From assembly GCA_963768085.1 (NCBI GenBank), contig CAVYGO010000001.1:1-64000 (forward strand): 64,000 nucleotides of DNA. The letters run 5' to 3'. Every line of letters starts with the position of its first letter. Positions within the stretch are counted from its first letter, which is position 1. Shown in pieces: positions 17,139 to 26,060 of the stretch. This DNA is from Pukyongia sp963768085 (lineage in GTDB: Bacteria > Bacteroidota > Bacteroidia > Flavobacteriales > Flavobacteriaceae). The translations under genes were made by a program, and so were the position numbers. The notes under the pieces are model-generated. The model searched no databases. It had not been told where the DNA came from and saw only the letters and a list, made by a program, of their open reading frames with translations.

Positions 17139-17785
17139 ATTTTTATGATATCATTTTTCAAGGCGTAGATTACAAGCCCTACCCTATTTTTAACGTGAAG
17201 GCGATTGAATAGCTCCTGCCGGTAACCATCTATGGTTTTCGGACTTAAACTCATTACATCGGCAATTTCCTTGTATGTCATTTCCGAACATGCCAACTGT
17301 AGAAACGTGAGCTCGTTCTGCTTAAACGTAACTTCCTCCCTGTTATAAGAAGGCTGAATTGAATGCAATAGGGTTGCGGCCACTTTTTCGGAATGATAAT
17401 AACCACGGTCCATGACTTCCTGGAGGGCGATCTTAAGGCGGTCGGGATGAATATCCTTTAACAAATATCCCTTGGCTCCCTTCTGAAGCATTTTGAGGAT
17501 TACTTTTTCATCATCCTCCATAGACAGGGCCAGTACTTTGATAGCGGGGTGATTTTCAGTAAGCCATTCAGCGGTTTCGAACCCGTCCATAACAGGCATA
17601 TTTATATCCAGTAAAATGATATCGGGTTGAATGTTATTGATTTTGAATTTTTGCTGAAGTTCCTTGCCATTGCTGGCGTGAAATAAGACCTTGAAACCGT
17701 CAAAGGAGTTAATAAGTTTCTCTAAGGAACCTGAAAGCAAAAGATGGTCATCGACGATGACAACAGTGTGGTCGTTCTGCTTCAT
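17135..17785 (-). CDS. NarL/FixJ-type response regulator
   Basis: A 216-residue protein. The receiver domain has the acidic pocket in VVIVDDHLLLSG, the phospho-Asp in DIILLDINMPVMDGFE and the Lys of KGYLLKDIHPD. A LuxR-type helix-turn-helix follows: TFLQLACSEMTYKEIADVMSLSPKTIDGYRQ, with a C-terminal dimer helix. It is the last gene of a four-gene unit; its ATG overlaps the kinase stop by 4 bases. The kinase next to it is its likely partner. Target genes are unknown; the unit's own upstream region has paired repeats that could be its sites. Confidence 0.93.
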   Translation of the reverse strand: MKQNDHTVVIVDDHLLLSGSLEKLINSFDGFKVLFHASNGKELQQKFKINNIQPDIILLDINMPVMDGFETAEWLTENHPAIKVLALSMEDDEKVILKMLQKGAKGYLLKDIHPDRLKIALQEVMDRGYYHSEKVAATLLHSIQPSYNREEVTFKQNELTFLQLACSEMTYKEIADVMSLSPKTIDGYRQELFNRLHVKNRVGLVIYALKNDIIKI

Positions 17786-18558
17786 GACTTTAAGGGATAT
17801 ACTAAGTTAAGTTTTGTTCCTTCTCCTGGGTTCGAGATTAAATCGTAAGACGCACCCAATAGGTTGGCCCGACTTCTCATATTGTGCAACCCCGAATTAT
17901 CTCTATTCACCGAAGTATCGAATCCAACGCCATCATCCTCAACAATGATCTCCAGTTCCTTTTCACGGTAACATAAATTTACAAATAATTTATCGGCTTT
18001 TGCATGTTTAATCACATTAGAGAAAAATTCCTGAAGAATTCTGAATATAATTATTTCATCTTCTCCTTTGATGGCGGCTTCATCTCCGTCAATTTTAAGA
18101 TCGGCATGCAAAAAATTAAGACGGTTGAAACGCTCCAGTTCAGTACGGATGGATTTGATCAATCCATTGTTATGAATAATCTCTGTATTTAAAGTTTTAG
18201 ACAGTGCCCGAACCTCCTGCACAGTGGCTGCGATCACGTCCTTGGTTTCTTTGATCTGTCCTTTCAGATCCTCTGGCACATGGGTTTGAAGCATATTAAG
18301 CTGTATGTTGGCTACGGATAGTAATTGCCCTACGTTATCGTGCAGCTCCCAGGCAATATTCTTTAAGGTTTGTTCCTGGATCTCTAAACGTGAATTGGTG
18401 AGTTCCCTTTCGAATTTCTTTTCGGCCTCCAAGCGTTCCATGATGAACTTATTCTTTCTGCGCTGAAAAGCGATAAAGAAGATCACCACAAATGCCACCA
18501 TAACAAAGATGACTATTACAAAAGTGATAATTAATAAGATGTCTTCTTTCTGGAGCAT
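17782..18558 (-). CDS. HisKA_3-type sensor histidine kinase with one membrane anchor
   Basis: A 258-residue protein. One N-terminal membrane helix (LLIITFVIVIFVMVAFVVIF, residues 8-27) is followed by a coiled-coil stretch. The DHp motif of the NarX/DesK class is KNIAWELHDNVGQLLSVANI, with the phospho-His in ELHDN. The ATPase domain has the G-box EDDGVGFDTS and NPGEGTKL; its N-box is weak, as usual in this class. There is almost no extracellular part, so the signal must come from the membrane or a partner. The partner may be the 7-TM protein whose 3' end overlaps this gene by 28 bases. Confidence 0.92.
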   Translation of the reverse strand: MLQKEDILLIITFVIVIFVMVAFVVIFFIAFQRRKNKFIMERLEAEKKFERELTNSRLEIQEQTLKNIAWELHDNVGQLLSVANIQLNMLQTHVPEDLKGQIKETKDVIAATVQEVRALSKTLNTEIIHNNGLIKSIRTELERFNRLNFLHADLKIDGDEAAIKGEDEIIIFRILQEFFSNVIKHAKADKLFVNLCYREKELEIIVEDDGVGFDTSVNRDNSGLHNMRSRANLLGASYDLISNPGEGTKLNLVYPLKS

Positions 18559-19244
18559 ATTAAAAATCCTATAATAAAAATAGTATACATAAAAACATTG
18601 GTGTATAAGTATACATTATTTCTTAACGCAACAAAAGACACGTTTTCTGCACTAAAGTACTTAGAAAATATATCTACAGGTGTAACACATAGGCTAAAAA
18701 CCATGACACCAACAGAAATATACATTGGAAGTATTCGCTTTAATTGGAGAAGCAGGTCAGATTGAAGCAATTCGAAATAGAACATTATAATACTCATGAC
18801 CAGGATTAATGTTCCTGCTAATAAAGTAAATTGTGCGTCCGCTTCAAAAAAGATTCCACTAAAAATGAGATTAATGACGGCTGCAAAGGCGAAGGTCACA
18901 ATAATAACTTTCAAAATCAACCTCCATTTTAAATTTCGTAGATTTTGATAAAAATAATAAGTTAAAAAAATATAACTGTATAGTGTGTAGATATTGTACA
19001 ACCATTTATGATCTTCAAATGGCGTATCCTTTACAAAAGAGAAATATTTAAATTCTGAAAAATATGCTATAGGGGCATAGGCTGCTATTACTTCTACAAA
19101 AAAAGTAATCCATAAAAAAGCTACAAGTTGCTTAGAGATTTTTGAGGCATTTGTATTAGAAAGGTAGAAACTACCTGCCAATGCAGCAAGTAGTTCCATT
19201 AATGTAATTGGTAATGTATTAATTATAAAATCTGAAATACTCAA
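18531..19244 (-). CDS. Seven-helix membrane protein of unknown function, linked to a two-component system
   Basis: A 237-residue protein with about seven hydrophobic segments: roughly residues 10-28, 40-60, 84-104, 110-130, 140-160, 172-192 and 206-230. Loops are short and there is no soluble domain. I do not recognise a named family. It begins 1 base after the stop of the small unknown gene and overlaps the histidine kinase gene by 28 bases, so the four genes are surely one transcript. The kinase has almost no sensory domain of its own. This protein is therefore a candidate receptor or signal-transducing subunit; that is inference from layout. Confidence 0.75.
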   Translation of the reverse strand: MSISDFIINTLPITLMELLAALAGSFYLSNTNASKISKQLVAFLWITFFVEVIAAYAPIAYFSEFKYFSFVKDTPFEDHKWLYNIYTLYSYIFLTYYFYQNLRNLKWRLILKVIIVTFAFAAVINLIFSGIFFEADAQFTLLAGTLILVMSIIMFYFELLQSDLLLQLKRILPMYISVGVMVFSLCVTPVDIFSKYFSAENVSFVALRNNVYLYTNVFMYTIFIIGFLICSRKKTSY

Positions 19245-19245
19245 A

Positions 19246-19599
19246 TTAGTACACGTTAGGAGGCCAACCGTTGGTACCTCTGTTCAAAGGTTCGAGAGCA
19301 TAATTATTGTCTGAATCTGAATCTGTTCCAAGTGTTGGGGCCAAAAACACCGAGGCTGTTGTCTGAGAATCTGGACCATATGCTGCAAAATATACGCGTA
19401 TACCAGGGTTTGTTATACCTGCTTTTTCAGAAGCTTTAGCCACGTAATCAAGAAATTCCTGCATTTCTGCCAGACTAAAGGTGAAATCACTCACATCCTG
19501 ATAGCCATCCGATTCCAGGGCAGCGCCACGGGAAGTTTGCCAATTAGTATACATGTCTTTTGCTGCTTGAACTGAAATACAATTTTGAGGTTTAGCCAT
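19246..19599 (-). CDS. Small soluble protein of unknown function at the head of a two-component operon
   Basis: A 117-residue protein (MAKPQNCISVQAAKDMYTNW...) with no signal peptide and no membrane segment. Acidic helices (FSLAEMQEFLDYVAKASEKAG) are followed by a core strand GIRVYFAAYG and a Gly/Asn/Pro-rich tail (LEPLNRGTNGWPPNVY). I do not recognise a family, though GIRVYF-type strands recur in unnamed Bacteroidota proteins I have seen. It is the first gene of the unit with the 7-TM protein, kinase and regulator, and is separated from the next gene by one base. It could be the signal, an effector, or a regulator of the receptor. Confidence 0.7.
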   Translation of the reverse strand: MAKPQNCISVQAAKDMYTNWQTSRGAALESDGYQDVSDFTFSLAEMQEFLDYVAKASEKAGITNPGIRVYFAAYGPDSQTTASVFLAPTLGTDSDSDNNYALEPLNRGTNGWPPNVY

Positions 19600-19673
19600 T
19601 GTTTAAGTTTTTAAGGATTAAGTACTAAAAATAAACAATTCCGCCGGCTGGCAAAGGATACGGAAACAAATTC

Positions 19674-19761
19674 AGGAAAAATCCCCTATATGTTCTGAGG
19701 TTTTTTCCTGTGTTTTATAGCTCAGATCGTTCGTGATAAAAATTTATAGGAAAAATCCCCT
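19674..19761. promoter_or_regulatory. Paired 14-bp direct repeats in a divergent promoter region
   Basis: AGGAAAAATCCCCT occurs at 19674-19687 and again at 19748-19761, 74 bases apart. The first copy is also part of an inverted pair with TTTTTTCCT (19700-19708). The region separates the signalling operon (minus strand) from the patatin gene (plus strand), so these are candidate binding sites for the linked response regulator. Confidence 0.4.
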
Positions 19762-19806
19762 TGTATACAACACTGATTACCAATAACTTTATCTAAATTT
19801 AGTATT

Positions 19807-22431
19807 ATGCCGGAAACTAACCAATCCCCCGGTCTATTCAAGAAATTGGATAACCTGTTCTCTGGGTTCATTACCTGGCTCTCGAGCGTTTTCTCTTCCA
19901 TCGTGAAGTTCACCAAGGCTTCGATCTTAAGCTTGCTTATCATTGTTTTCATCCTCCTGCTACTAACCAAAATGGATCAGGCGTTCACAATGTTCGTGGA
20001 CCTCATCGAAACCAATGGCTTTAAATGGGGTTTATTATTATCGTTCTTTTTCATCAATGCGCTGGCTCTCGCCCTCTCTCATTATCCCATCTATAACTAT
20101 TATGCCGCAAATCTCAACAATAGTGCGAAATTCACTACCTGGGAAGAAGTGTACCCATTCAAACCAAAGGGTGCTAAAAAAGCAAATTGGTTTTATCGAT
20201 TGTTTAAGGTCTTTATCTTTCATGAAAAACCAGGAGCCGGATATAAAAAGGACGATCGTGCTCATTACCTGAGGTATTCTATCGGACTTTTAATTCACGC
20301 AGTTTGGATACTGTTTATTATTAAGACCTTTCTACCCAAATTCAACCTATCGGAAGCTCAGACTACCACCACGATGTGGGCCTTTTTTGCCTTGTGTTTT
20401 ATTCCGCTTCTCCACTATATCTACGTTCGTCGCGCCACACAAAAAGCGAAGCAGGATAATAATACAACAGCGATATACAAGCGATTGGCCAATCGTTTTA
20501 CTTTACTGCTCATTCTTATGTTTGTCATGGTGATCATATGTCTTCTTTATGGCTCCATGTTCAGCCGTGTTGGATTCTTCATACTTGTATTTACCTGCTA
20601 CCTCTTCATGTTCAATTACCTGTATTTCCGAATTTTAAGAACGAAACTCGCGACAATCACTGGTTTATTCGAAACCTCAGGTTCAAAACTCACCCTGTTG
20701 GTCATGCGGATATTTAAACGCCTGTTCTATAAATCGGAGCGTTATCTGTTGTTATTTAGTTTCAATTTTGTCATCGCACTGATCATCATCTTCTGGACCA
20801 CTTTTATGGCGATACGTGTTGGAGATCTGCCAAACGGCACCCCTATTCTATTGGCCTATTTCTATGCCTATTATTTCATAATCGCCGCTGTTGGTAAATT
20901 TTTCTTTACCTACCGGAAGATCAGGGAACAAATTACAGCGTCTGCTGGTGAAGCACCAAAACATACCTTCCGTTTCAAGCTAGTTTGCTTTGGCATCTTT
21001 TTACTGATATCGCTATTTGTTATTGGTATGAATACCGAAAGCAGTACACACGAACTCGAACTTGTAAATCATGACGGATCCAAGGATCTTCGGGAAGATC
21101 AGTTCTTAGACGGAATACGAAATATTCCAGGAAATAGTGTATTCTTTATTGCATCTCATGGTGGCGGACTGAAATCGAATGCATGGACACTACACGTCCT
21201 TGAAAAGTTACATCGGGAGACCTATGGACGTCTTATGGATAGAACTATTGCCTTCTCAGGAGCATCGGGAGGATCACTTGGTTTAGCACTATATACGGGA
21301 TTGTCCAAAGAGATAAGCGGCAACCTAACTAACGATCTGAAATTGCTGGAAGAGCGTATCGATATTATTTCAGAAGGTAATTACACCTCGTCCGACCTTA
21401 CCCTCACCTTCGGTCTCGACTCATTCAGGAAACTCTGGCCGTTTAATCGTGAATATCCGCTGCAGGATCGACCCTATTATGCCATGATAAAATATCAGAA
21501 TTATGTCGAGGACAGCACCTATAGAAATCTTTCGAAGCAACCGTTTCGCAGTTTCTGGAAAGAGGTCTACATGAAAAGAGGATATTTTCCATCACTTATT
21601 ATGAATACCGCCGCTACTACCGGCCGGCGTGGTATCTTATGGTCGGTGAAAGCAAAAAATTTCGATAGTATATTTCACTTTTCCGAAGACCTTGCGGAAC
21701 TAAGTGTGTATTCCAACGAAGATGCTATGGTGCGTTCCAGGACACTTAGTTTTTATGAAGCGGTCTCGACCACGAATCGATTTCCGGTATTCAGTCCTGC
21801 TGCCAAGATCCCGGGTTATGGTCATTATATCGATGCCGGAGCTATTGACAATAGCGGATTATTAGGTTGTCTCGATTTATATCTCTATTTACAATCAAAG
21901 GATAATTATAGCTTCTTTCAGAATAAAAATGTTGTATTTATTGAAATTATAAACAGCAAAACATTGTATCTGGATCACTTGTTGAAAAAGATAGAAAAAG
22001 AGCCTATACAGAAGGAAGAGAACGAAACCGATAATATAATTGCCGATCTGCAAACCGCATTGAACCTCGATAAAATTCCCGGTTATGTGAGTGACTTCGT
22101 AGACCGTTATAAACAGGCAGAACTCATCAAGATATTCATGCCTCATAAAGTCACCATTGGTGATGTAGAATCCTATCTGAATGGAAAAATAGAAAATAAA
22201 GTACAGCGTGTTAGATTAATGGATGCGCTTAAGGAACACAATATCTATTTAGACCGTATCACGGAAGAAGGCAACGGACAGGCCGATACCGATAAATTTT
22301 TTAAAGAGTGGAATACCTATGAACCAACATTGTCACGGCACTTAAGCGAAAGCAGCTTACTATTCATCAAAGAAGTTTTAGATCATCAATCAATTTCAGA
22401 AAGTATCAGCAAGATCAAAAATCACCTATAA
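19807..22431 (+). CDS. Membrane-anchored patatin-like phospholipase
   Basis: An 874-residue protein in two halves. Residues 1 to about 410 hold about nine hydrophobic segments (for example SLLIIVFILLLLTK and YLLLFSFNFVIALIIIFW). The C-terminal half is a patatin fold: oxyanion region SHGGGLKSNAW (about 448-458), nucleophile elbow FSGASGGSLGL (about 484-494), and the catalytic Asp in IDAGAIDNSG (about 676). Patatins are Ser-Asp acyl hydrolases of lipids. The large membrane half is unusual compared with soluble or autotransporter patatins and may place the active site at the inner membrane. The gene stands alone, divergent from the signalling operon. Confidence 0.85.
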   Translation: MPETNQSPGLFKKLDNLFSGFITWLSSVFSSIVKFTKASILSLLIIVFILLLLTKMDQAFTMFVDLIETNGFKWGLLLSFFFINALALALSHYPIYNYYAANLNNSAKFTTWEEVYPFKPKGAKKANWFYRLFKVFIFHEKPGAGYKKDDRAHYLRYSIGLLIHAVWILFIIKTFLPKFNLSEAQTTTTMWAFFALCFIPLLHYIYVRRATQKAKQDNNTTAIYKRLANRFTLLLILMFVMVIICLLYGSMFSRVGFFILVFTCYLFMFNYLYFRILRTKLATITGLFETSGSKLTLLVMRIFKRLFYKSERYLLLFSFNFVIALIIIFWTTFMAIRVGDLPNGTPILLAYFYAYYFIIAAVGKFFFTYRKIREQITASAGEAPKHTFRFKLVCFGIFLLISLFVIGMNTESSTHELELVNHDGSKDLREDQFLDGIRNIPGNSVFFIASHGGGLKSNAWTLHVLEKLHRETYGRLMDRTIAFSGASGGSLGLALYTGLSKEISGNLTNDLKLLEERIDIISEGNYTSSDLTLTFGLDSFRKLWPFNREYPLQDRPYYAMIKYQNYVEDSTYRNLSKQPFRSFWKEVYMKRGYFPSLIMNTAATTGRRGILWSVKAKNFDSIFHFSEDLAELSVYSNEDAMVRSRTLSFYEAVSTTNRFPVFSPAAKIPGYGHYIDAGAIDNSGLLGCLDLYLYLQSKDNYSFFQNKNVVFIEIINSKTLYLDHLLKKIEKEPIQKEENETDNIIADLQTALNLDKIPGYVSDFVDRYKQAELIKIFMPHKVTIGDVESYLNGKIENKVQRVRLMDALKEHNIYLDRITEEGNGQADTDKFFKEWNTYEPTLSRHLSESSLLFIKEVLDHQSISESISKIKNHL

Positions 22432-22475
22432 TTAAGTCTGTTTATATAATTTCGGTAAACGTCTGAAGCATTGAA

Positions 22476-23321
22476 CTATTTAAGTTCAAATTGTATATTT
22501 TCACCGGGCTTATTCCTGATTAGGTTGATGATTCCATTTTCAGTGATCTGAAGTATTCGCGAGTATCCGCCGGTGGTTTGGGCGTCCCGCAGCAACGCGA
22601 TTATTTTTCCCGATGGAGTTAACTGAACAGTTCCCGGCTGAACAGGAGCTGTGATTATTTCCGGGGCACTCATGGGAACTTTAGAATTTAAGAGACTTGC
22701 CATTCGGTTACTTTGAGGAGAAACCTGCAAGTGATCATCGAATAAAGCTATCTTCTGAAATTCGGTTAGTTCACTAAATTCAGGCCCCGGCCATGCCTCT
22801 ATCATTTTACTAACTTCGTATTCGGGTAGTTTTTTACCCCAATTAACTTCCTGAGAATTGCTTTCAGAAAGTGTTGCAATCTCTAAAATACGACCTCTGG
22901 CTAGTCGGATAAACTTTGTGATTCCAATATAAAATGATTTACTACCTAACACAGTTTCGGAAAAGATACCACCCTTCACCGCCAAATATCCCCAAACCCC
23001 CTCTTCTGTTCTACCCGTTTCAACAACACTATTGGATTCAACAAGGATAGGCCGATTTGTGGAAAAGTCCGTTCCATTTATCTGCACTTTAAATGGAGCG
23101 CCTGCTATAGCGATAATAGCAGGTTTATTAAAAAATAAGGTGGGACCAGGATTTGCAAATTCTATAACCGCAGCAGATGGTTCATTACCCAATAACAAAT
23201 TTGCATTCAACGCCGATTGTATGTCCATCACTCCGCTAAGGGGAACGCCATAGCGTCTGTAGCCGGGTCTGCCAAGATCCTGGACCGAGGTATAAATTCC
23301 GGGATTTTGTACTTCAATCAT
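22476..23321 (-). CDS. pxpC: 5-oxoprolinase subunit C (KipA-like biotin-dependent-carboxyltransferase fold)
   Basis: A 281-residue protein. The family start is IEVQNPGIYTSVQDLGRPGYR, shown here only in part as PGIYTSVQDLGRPG; then YGVPLSGVMD, and a C-terminal half with LLRDAQTTGGYSRILQI. PxpC acts with PxpA and PxpB in ATP-dependent opening of 5-oxoproline to glutamate, a damage-repair and salvage reaction. Its start overlaps pxpB by 8 bases. It is the last gene of the unit Nramp-like transporter, pxpA, pxpB, pxpC. The length is slightly below the common 300-330 residues. Confidence 0.92.
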   Translation of the reverse strand: MIEVQNPGIYTSVQDLGRPGYRRYGVPLSGVMDIQSALNANLLLGNEPSAAVIEFANPGPTLFFNKPAIIAIAGAPFKVQINGTDFSTNRPILVESNSVVETGRTEEGVWGYLAVKGGIFSETVLGSKSFYIGITKFIRLARGRILEIATLSESNSQEVNWGKKLPEYEVSKMIEAWPGPEFSELTEFQKIALFDDHLQVSPQSNRMASLLNSKVPMSAPEIITAPVQPGTVQLTPSGKIIALLRDAQTTGGYSRILQITENGIINLIRNKPGENIQFELK

Positions 23322-24030
23322 GCTTCTCTGCTTCTAATTCATAAGTACCTTCGGCTACCTCATCTGAAATAGCGGCATAATCATCCGGTTCGATCGATTT
23401 AAACCGAATCGAATCTCCGGGAACCAGCAGAGATGGAGGGATTTTCGTGACATCAAAAAATTGTAACGGGGTCCTGCCGATAATATTCCAGCCTCCTGGC
23501 GACTCCATCGTATATATTCCGGTTTGTGTACCTCCAATACCCACCGATCCTTTTTGGATACGTTTTCGGGGTTGTGATCTACGGGGTGTAAACAGGCGAC
23601 GATCCAGTCCACTCAAGTAAGGAAATCCCGGTAAAAAACCAATGAAACGTACACGGTATTCACCGCTGGTATGAAGTTGAACAACCTCCTTTTCACTTAA
23701 ATTATTGTGCCTGGCAACCTGAACGATATCGATACCGAATTCGTTCTTATAGCAAACAGGGATGATCCAGGTTTTAGCCCTTTCTCCATTCCGATTTGTC
23801 GTTTCAAATTCAGAGTCAAATTTCCCCATGATAGCATCCGGATCCACCCCTGCCCTGAAATAGACAGCAATGGAAGTATATGCTATTACAGTCTCAAGAA
23901 TTTCACCACCATAGGTTTTCAATAGATAAGATTCGAAAGACAGTAAGGATGTTTCGTCGATATCATTAATATCTTTAAACCATTCGAAAAGAATGGCAGA
24001 TTCTCCGAATTTTCTAATGGTAGGTCTCAT
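23314..24030 (-). CDS. pxpB: 5-oxoprolinase subunit B (KipI-like)
   Basis: A 238-residue protein with the family motifs VRFIGFLPGFPYLSGLD, RKRIQKGSVGIGG and ESPGGWNIIGRTP. In Bacillus the relative KipI also inhibits a sporulation kinase, but the conserved role is the oxoprolinase reaction together with PxpA and PxpC. Its ATG overlaps the pxpA stop by 4 bases and its stop overlaps the pxpC start by 8, indicating strict translational coupling. Confidence 0.93.
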   Translation of the reverse strand: MRPTIRKFGESAILFEWFKDINDIDETSLLSFESYLLKTYGGEILETVIAYTSIAVYFRAGVDPDAIMGKFDSEFETTNRNGERAKTWIIPVCYKNEFGIDIVQVARHNNLSEKEVVQLHTSGEYRVRFIGFLPGFPYLSGLDRRLFTPRRSQPRKRIQKGSVGIGGTQTGIYTMESPGGWNIIGRTPLQFFDVTKIPPSLLVPGDSIRFKSIEPDDYAAISDEVAEGTYELEAEKHD

Positions 24031-24764
24031 CGTTCCAGGTAAATATGTAGAGATTCAAGCTGTTCATTTATATAGTCAAGAATTTTCACAGAATTTGGAG
24101 TATCCCCATGCACACAAAAGGTATTCGCCACAATAGGTATAGCTCTGCCGCTCAAACTTACCACTTCTTTGTTATGTAGCATACTGTAAAGATTTTCCCA
24201 GGCGTCCACAGGATTATTTATGAGGGCCTTCGGATGACTCCTTTTTATCAGCGTACCATCATCTGCGTATCGTCTATCGATAAAGGCCTCAAATACCAAT
24301 GGCAGTAAGTTTTCTGCTTTCCGGTGTAATACACTTCCATGAGGCACATACAGTTTAGGCCGGATTCCTAAATTGCAAATTGCATCTACCACCGCATCTG
24401 CGGTCGCAGCGTCCTTAGCGGCGTAATTATATAAAGCTCCGTGTAATTTAATATGATGAACGGTAGCTTCTTCTGTCTCACAAATCGCCAGAAATTGAAG
24501 CATCTGATGATAGACGGATTCCGTTAGATCACTTTTGGTTATGGTAAGTACTTTTCTTCCGAAATTATCCGTATCGGGAAAAGAAGGATGTGCCCCGATC
24601 TTTACCATATGTTTTTCGGCAAGCCTGATTGTATTCCTCATGGATTCATCGGTTCCATAGTGGCCGCCACACGCGATGCTACAGGAAGAAATTAACGGCA
24701 TGATAGCTGCGTCTAATCCCGTACCCTCACCAAGGTCGGCGTTTATATCGATTTTACGATTCAT
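24027..24764 (-). CDS. pxpA: 5-oxoprolinase subunit A (LamB/YcsF family)
   Basis: A 245-residue protein starting NRKIDINADLGEG, the standard LamB/YcsF signature. It is followed by SIACGGHYGTDESM, KIGAHPSFPD, HHIKLHGALYN and the C-terminal CVHGDTPNSVKIL. It is the catalytic-type subunit of PxpABC, which hydrolyses 5-oxoproline. It overlaps both neighbours by 4 bases, so it sits in the middle of one transcript with the transporter gene upstream. Confidence 0.95.
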   Translation of the reverse strand: MNRKIDINADLGEGTGLDAAIMPLISSCSIACGGHYGTDESMRNTIRLAEKHMVKIGAHPSFPDTDNFGRKVLTITKSDLTESVYHQMLQFLAICETEEATVHHIKLHGALYNYAAKDAATADAVVDAICNLGIRPKLYVPHGSVLHRKAENLLPLVFEAFIDRRYADDGTLIKRSHPKALINNPVDAWENLYSMLHNKEVVSLSGRAIPIVANTFCVHGDTPNSVKILDYINEQLESLHIYLER

Positions 24765-25984
24765 AAACTTTGATACACTTTTACAAGACTCATCATCCCC
24801 AACACAACGGTTGTAATTAAAATGATTAAACCAAGGATATTCTGAGTTCGGTTGTTTTTATATTCACCCAATACATTAGTTCTATTCACTACCCAAAGTA
24901 AAAATGCGGCAATAATAGGCAGTAAGAGTCCATTGGCTACCTGAGCAACACGAATAATCTCTATAGGGCTAAATCCAACAGTTGAAAAAATCACGCCCAG
25001 GGCTAATATGATCATCCAGATACTTCTGAAATGCACCGATTTTAGGTTCGTTTCCCATCCGAAACATTCGCCAGCCACATAGGCCGCAGCAAGTGGGGCG
25101 GTGATAGCCGATGTTATGCCCGCAGCAAACAATCCTATGCTTAGCAAATAGGTAGCGTATTCACCATACAAGGGTTCAAGTGCCATAGCCAGGTCTGAGG
25201 CATTATTAACTTCAGAAGTCTGAACCGCAGCGGCACAAATAATAATGGCAAGGGACACAGCACCTCCCAATAGGATGGAAACATAGGTATCTGTCCGGGC
25301 AGCTTTCAGATGCGTACTATCCTTCCACTTCTCTTGAACCAGAGAGGCATGGAGAAATAAATTATAAGGAACTACTGTTGTACCCACCAAGGCGATAACA
25401 GTAAGCCAGCTTTCCTCCGGAAATTTTGGAATAAACATACCTTTTAATACTTCTGAAATATTAGGTTTTGTAAGTACGGCGGTTATGAGGAAAGAAATGC
25501 TCATAAGTAATACCAGAGAAATAAGAAACTTTTCTATAACCTTATAATTTCCAAGGAACAGGACGAAAAATGCGACACCTCCAATAACAAGACTTAACCA
25601 ATTTATTTGAATGCCCAGAACTGAAATGCTACTATCGTGAAATATGGTTTCAAGTCCTAGTATACCACCGCTAATATTACCGGCCTCATAGGCAGCGTTC
25701 CCTATCAGGATGGCCGTTACTATGAGCCCAATCGCCAATATCCTTATCCATGGTCGTTTGATCTCTGCCCTTACCGTCGCAGCTAATCCTTTTTTGTGTA
25801 TAATGCCTAATCTTGCAGCCATTTCCTGAAGAACGATCGTGGCAACGATGGAAAGGACCATCGCCCAAAGCAATGTAAATCCATAAGTTACTCCCGCGAT
25901 ACTGCAAACCGTAACAGTTCCTGGGCCAATAAAGGCAGCAGCCACTAATGTTCCCGGTCCGATATTTTTAAAGAAACGTTTCAA
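24761..25984 (-). CDS. Nramp-fold transporter lacking the metal-binding motif, linked to 5-oxoprolinase
   Basis: A 407-residue protein with about 11 membrane segments and Nramp-family layout. In metal transporters helix 1 has DPGN and helix 6 has MPH. Here helix 1 reads AAFIGPGTVTVC (GPGT in place of DPGN) and helix 6 reads TTVVPYNLFLHASLV (VPY in place of MPH). So the Asp, Asn, Met and His ligands are all replaced. It is translationally coupled to pxpA (4-base overlap). Bacillus subtilis has a similar Nramp-family gene (ycsG) in its pxp/kip cluster. Oxoproline or another organic solute is a reasonable guess for the cargo, but that is inference. Confidence 0.85.
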   Translation of the reverse strand: MKRFFKNIGPGTLVAAAFIGPGTVTVCSIAGVTYGFTLLWAMVLSIVATIVLQEMAARLGIIHKKGLAATVRAEIKRPWIRILAIGLIVTAILIGNAAYEAGNISGGILGLETIFHDSSISVLGIQINWLSLVIGGVAFFVLFLGNYKVIEKFLISLVLLMSISFLITAVLTKPNISEVLKGMFIPKFPEESWLTVIALVGTTVVPYNLFLHASLVQEKWKDSTHLKAARTDTYVSILLGGAVSLAIIICAAAVQTSEVNNASDLAMALEPLYGEYATYLLSIGLFAAGITSAITAPLAAAYVAGECFGWETNLKSVHFRSIWMIILALGVIFSTVGFSPIEIIRVAQVANGLLLPIIAAFLLWVVNRTNVLGEYKNNRTQNILGLIILITTVVLGMMSLVKVYQSL

Positions 25985-26011
25985 ACAAAGCTTAAAACTA
26001 TGAAGTTAAAC

Positions 26012-26043
26012 AAAAAAGGGATACCGTTATGGTATCCCTTTTT
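26012..26043 (-). terminator. Strong terminator after the M16 peptidase gene
   Basis: AAGGGATACC, loop GTTAT, GGTATCCCTT, with A-run and T-run on the two sides, so it could work in both directions. It lies 18 bases after the M16 stop and upstream of the transporter-pxp operon. Confidence 0.85.
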
Positions 26044-26060
26044 ATTATAACCTAAGGAGT

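Noticed and set aside
22432..22475. Terminator between the convergent patatin and pxpC genes
   Set aside because: Only 44 bases, with no stem of useful length.
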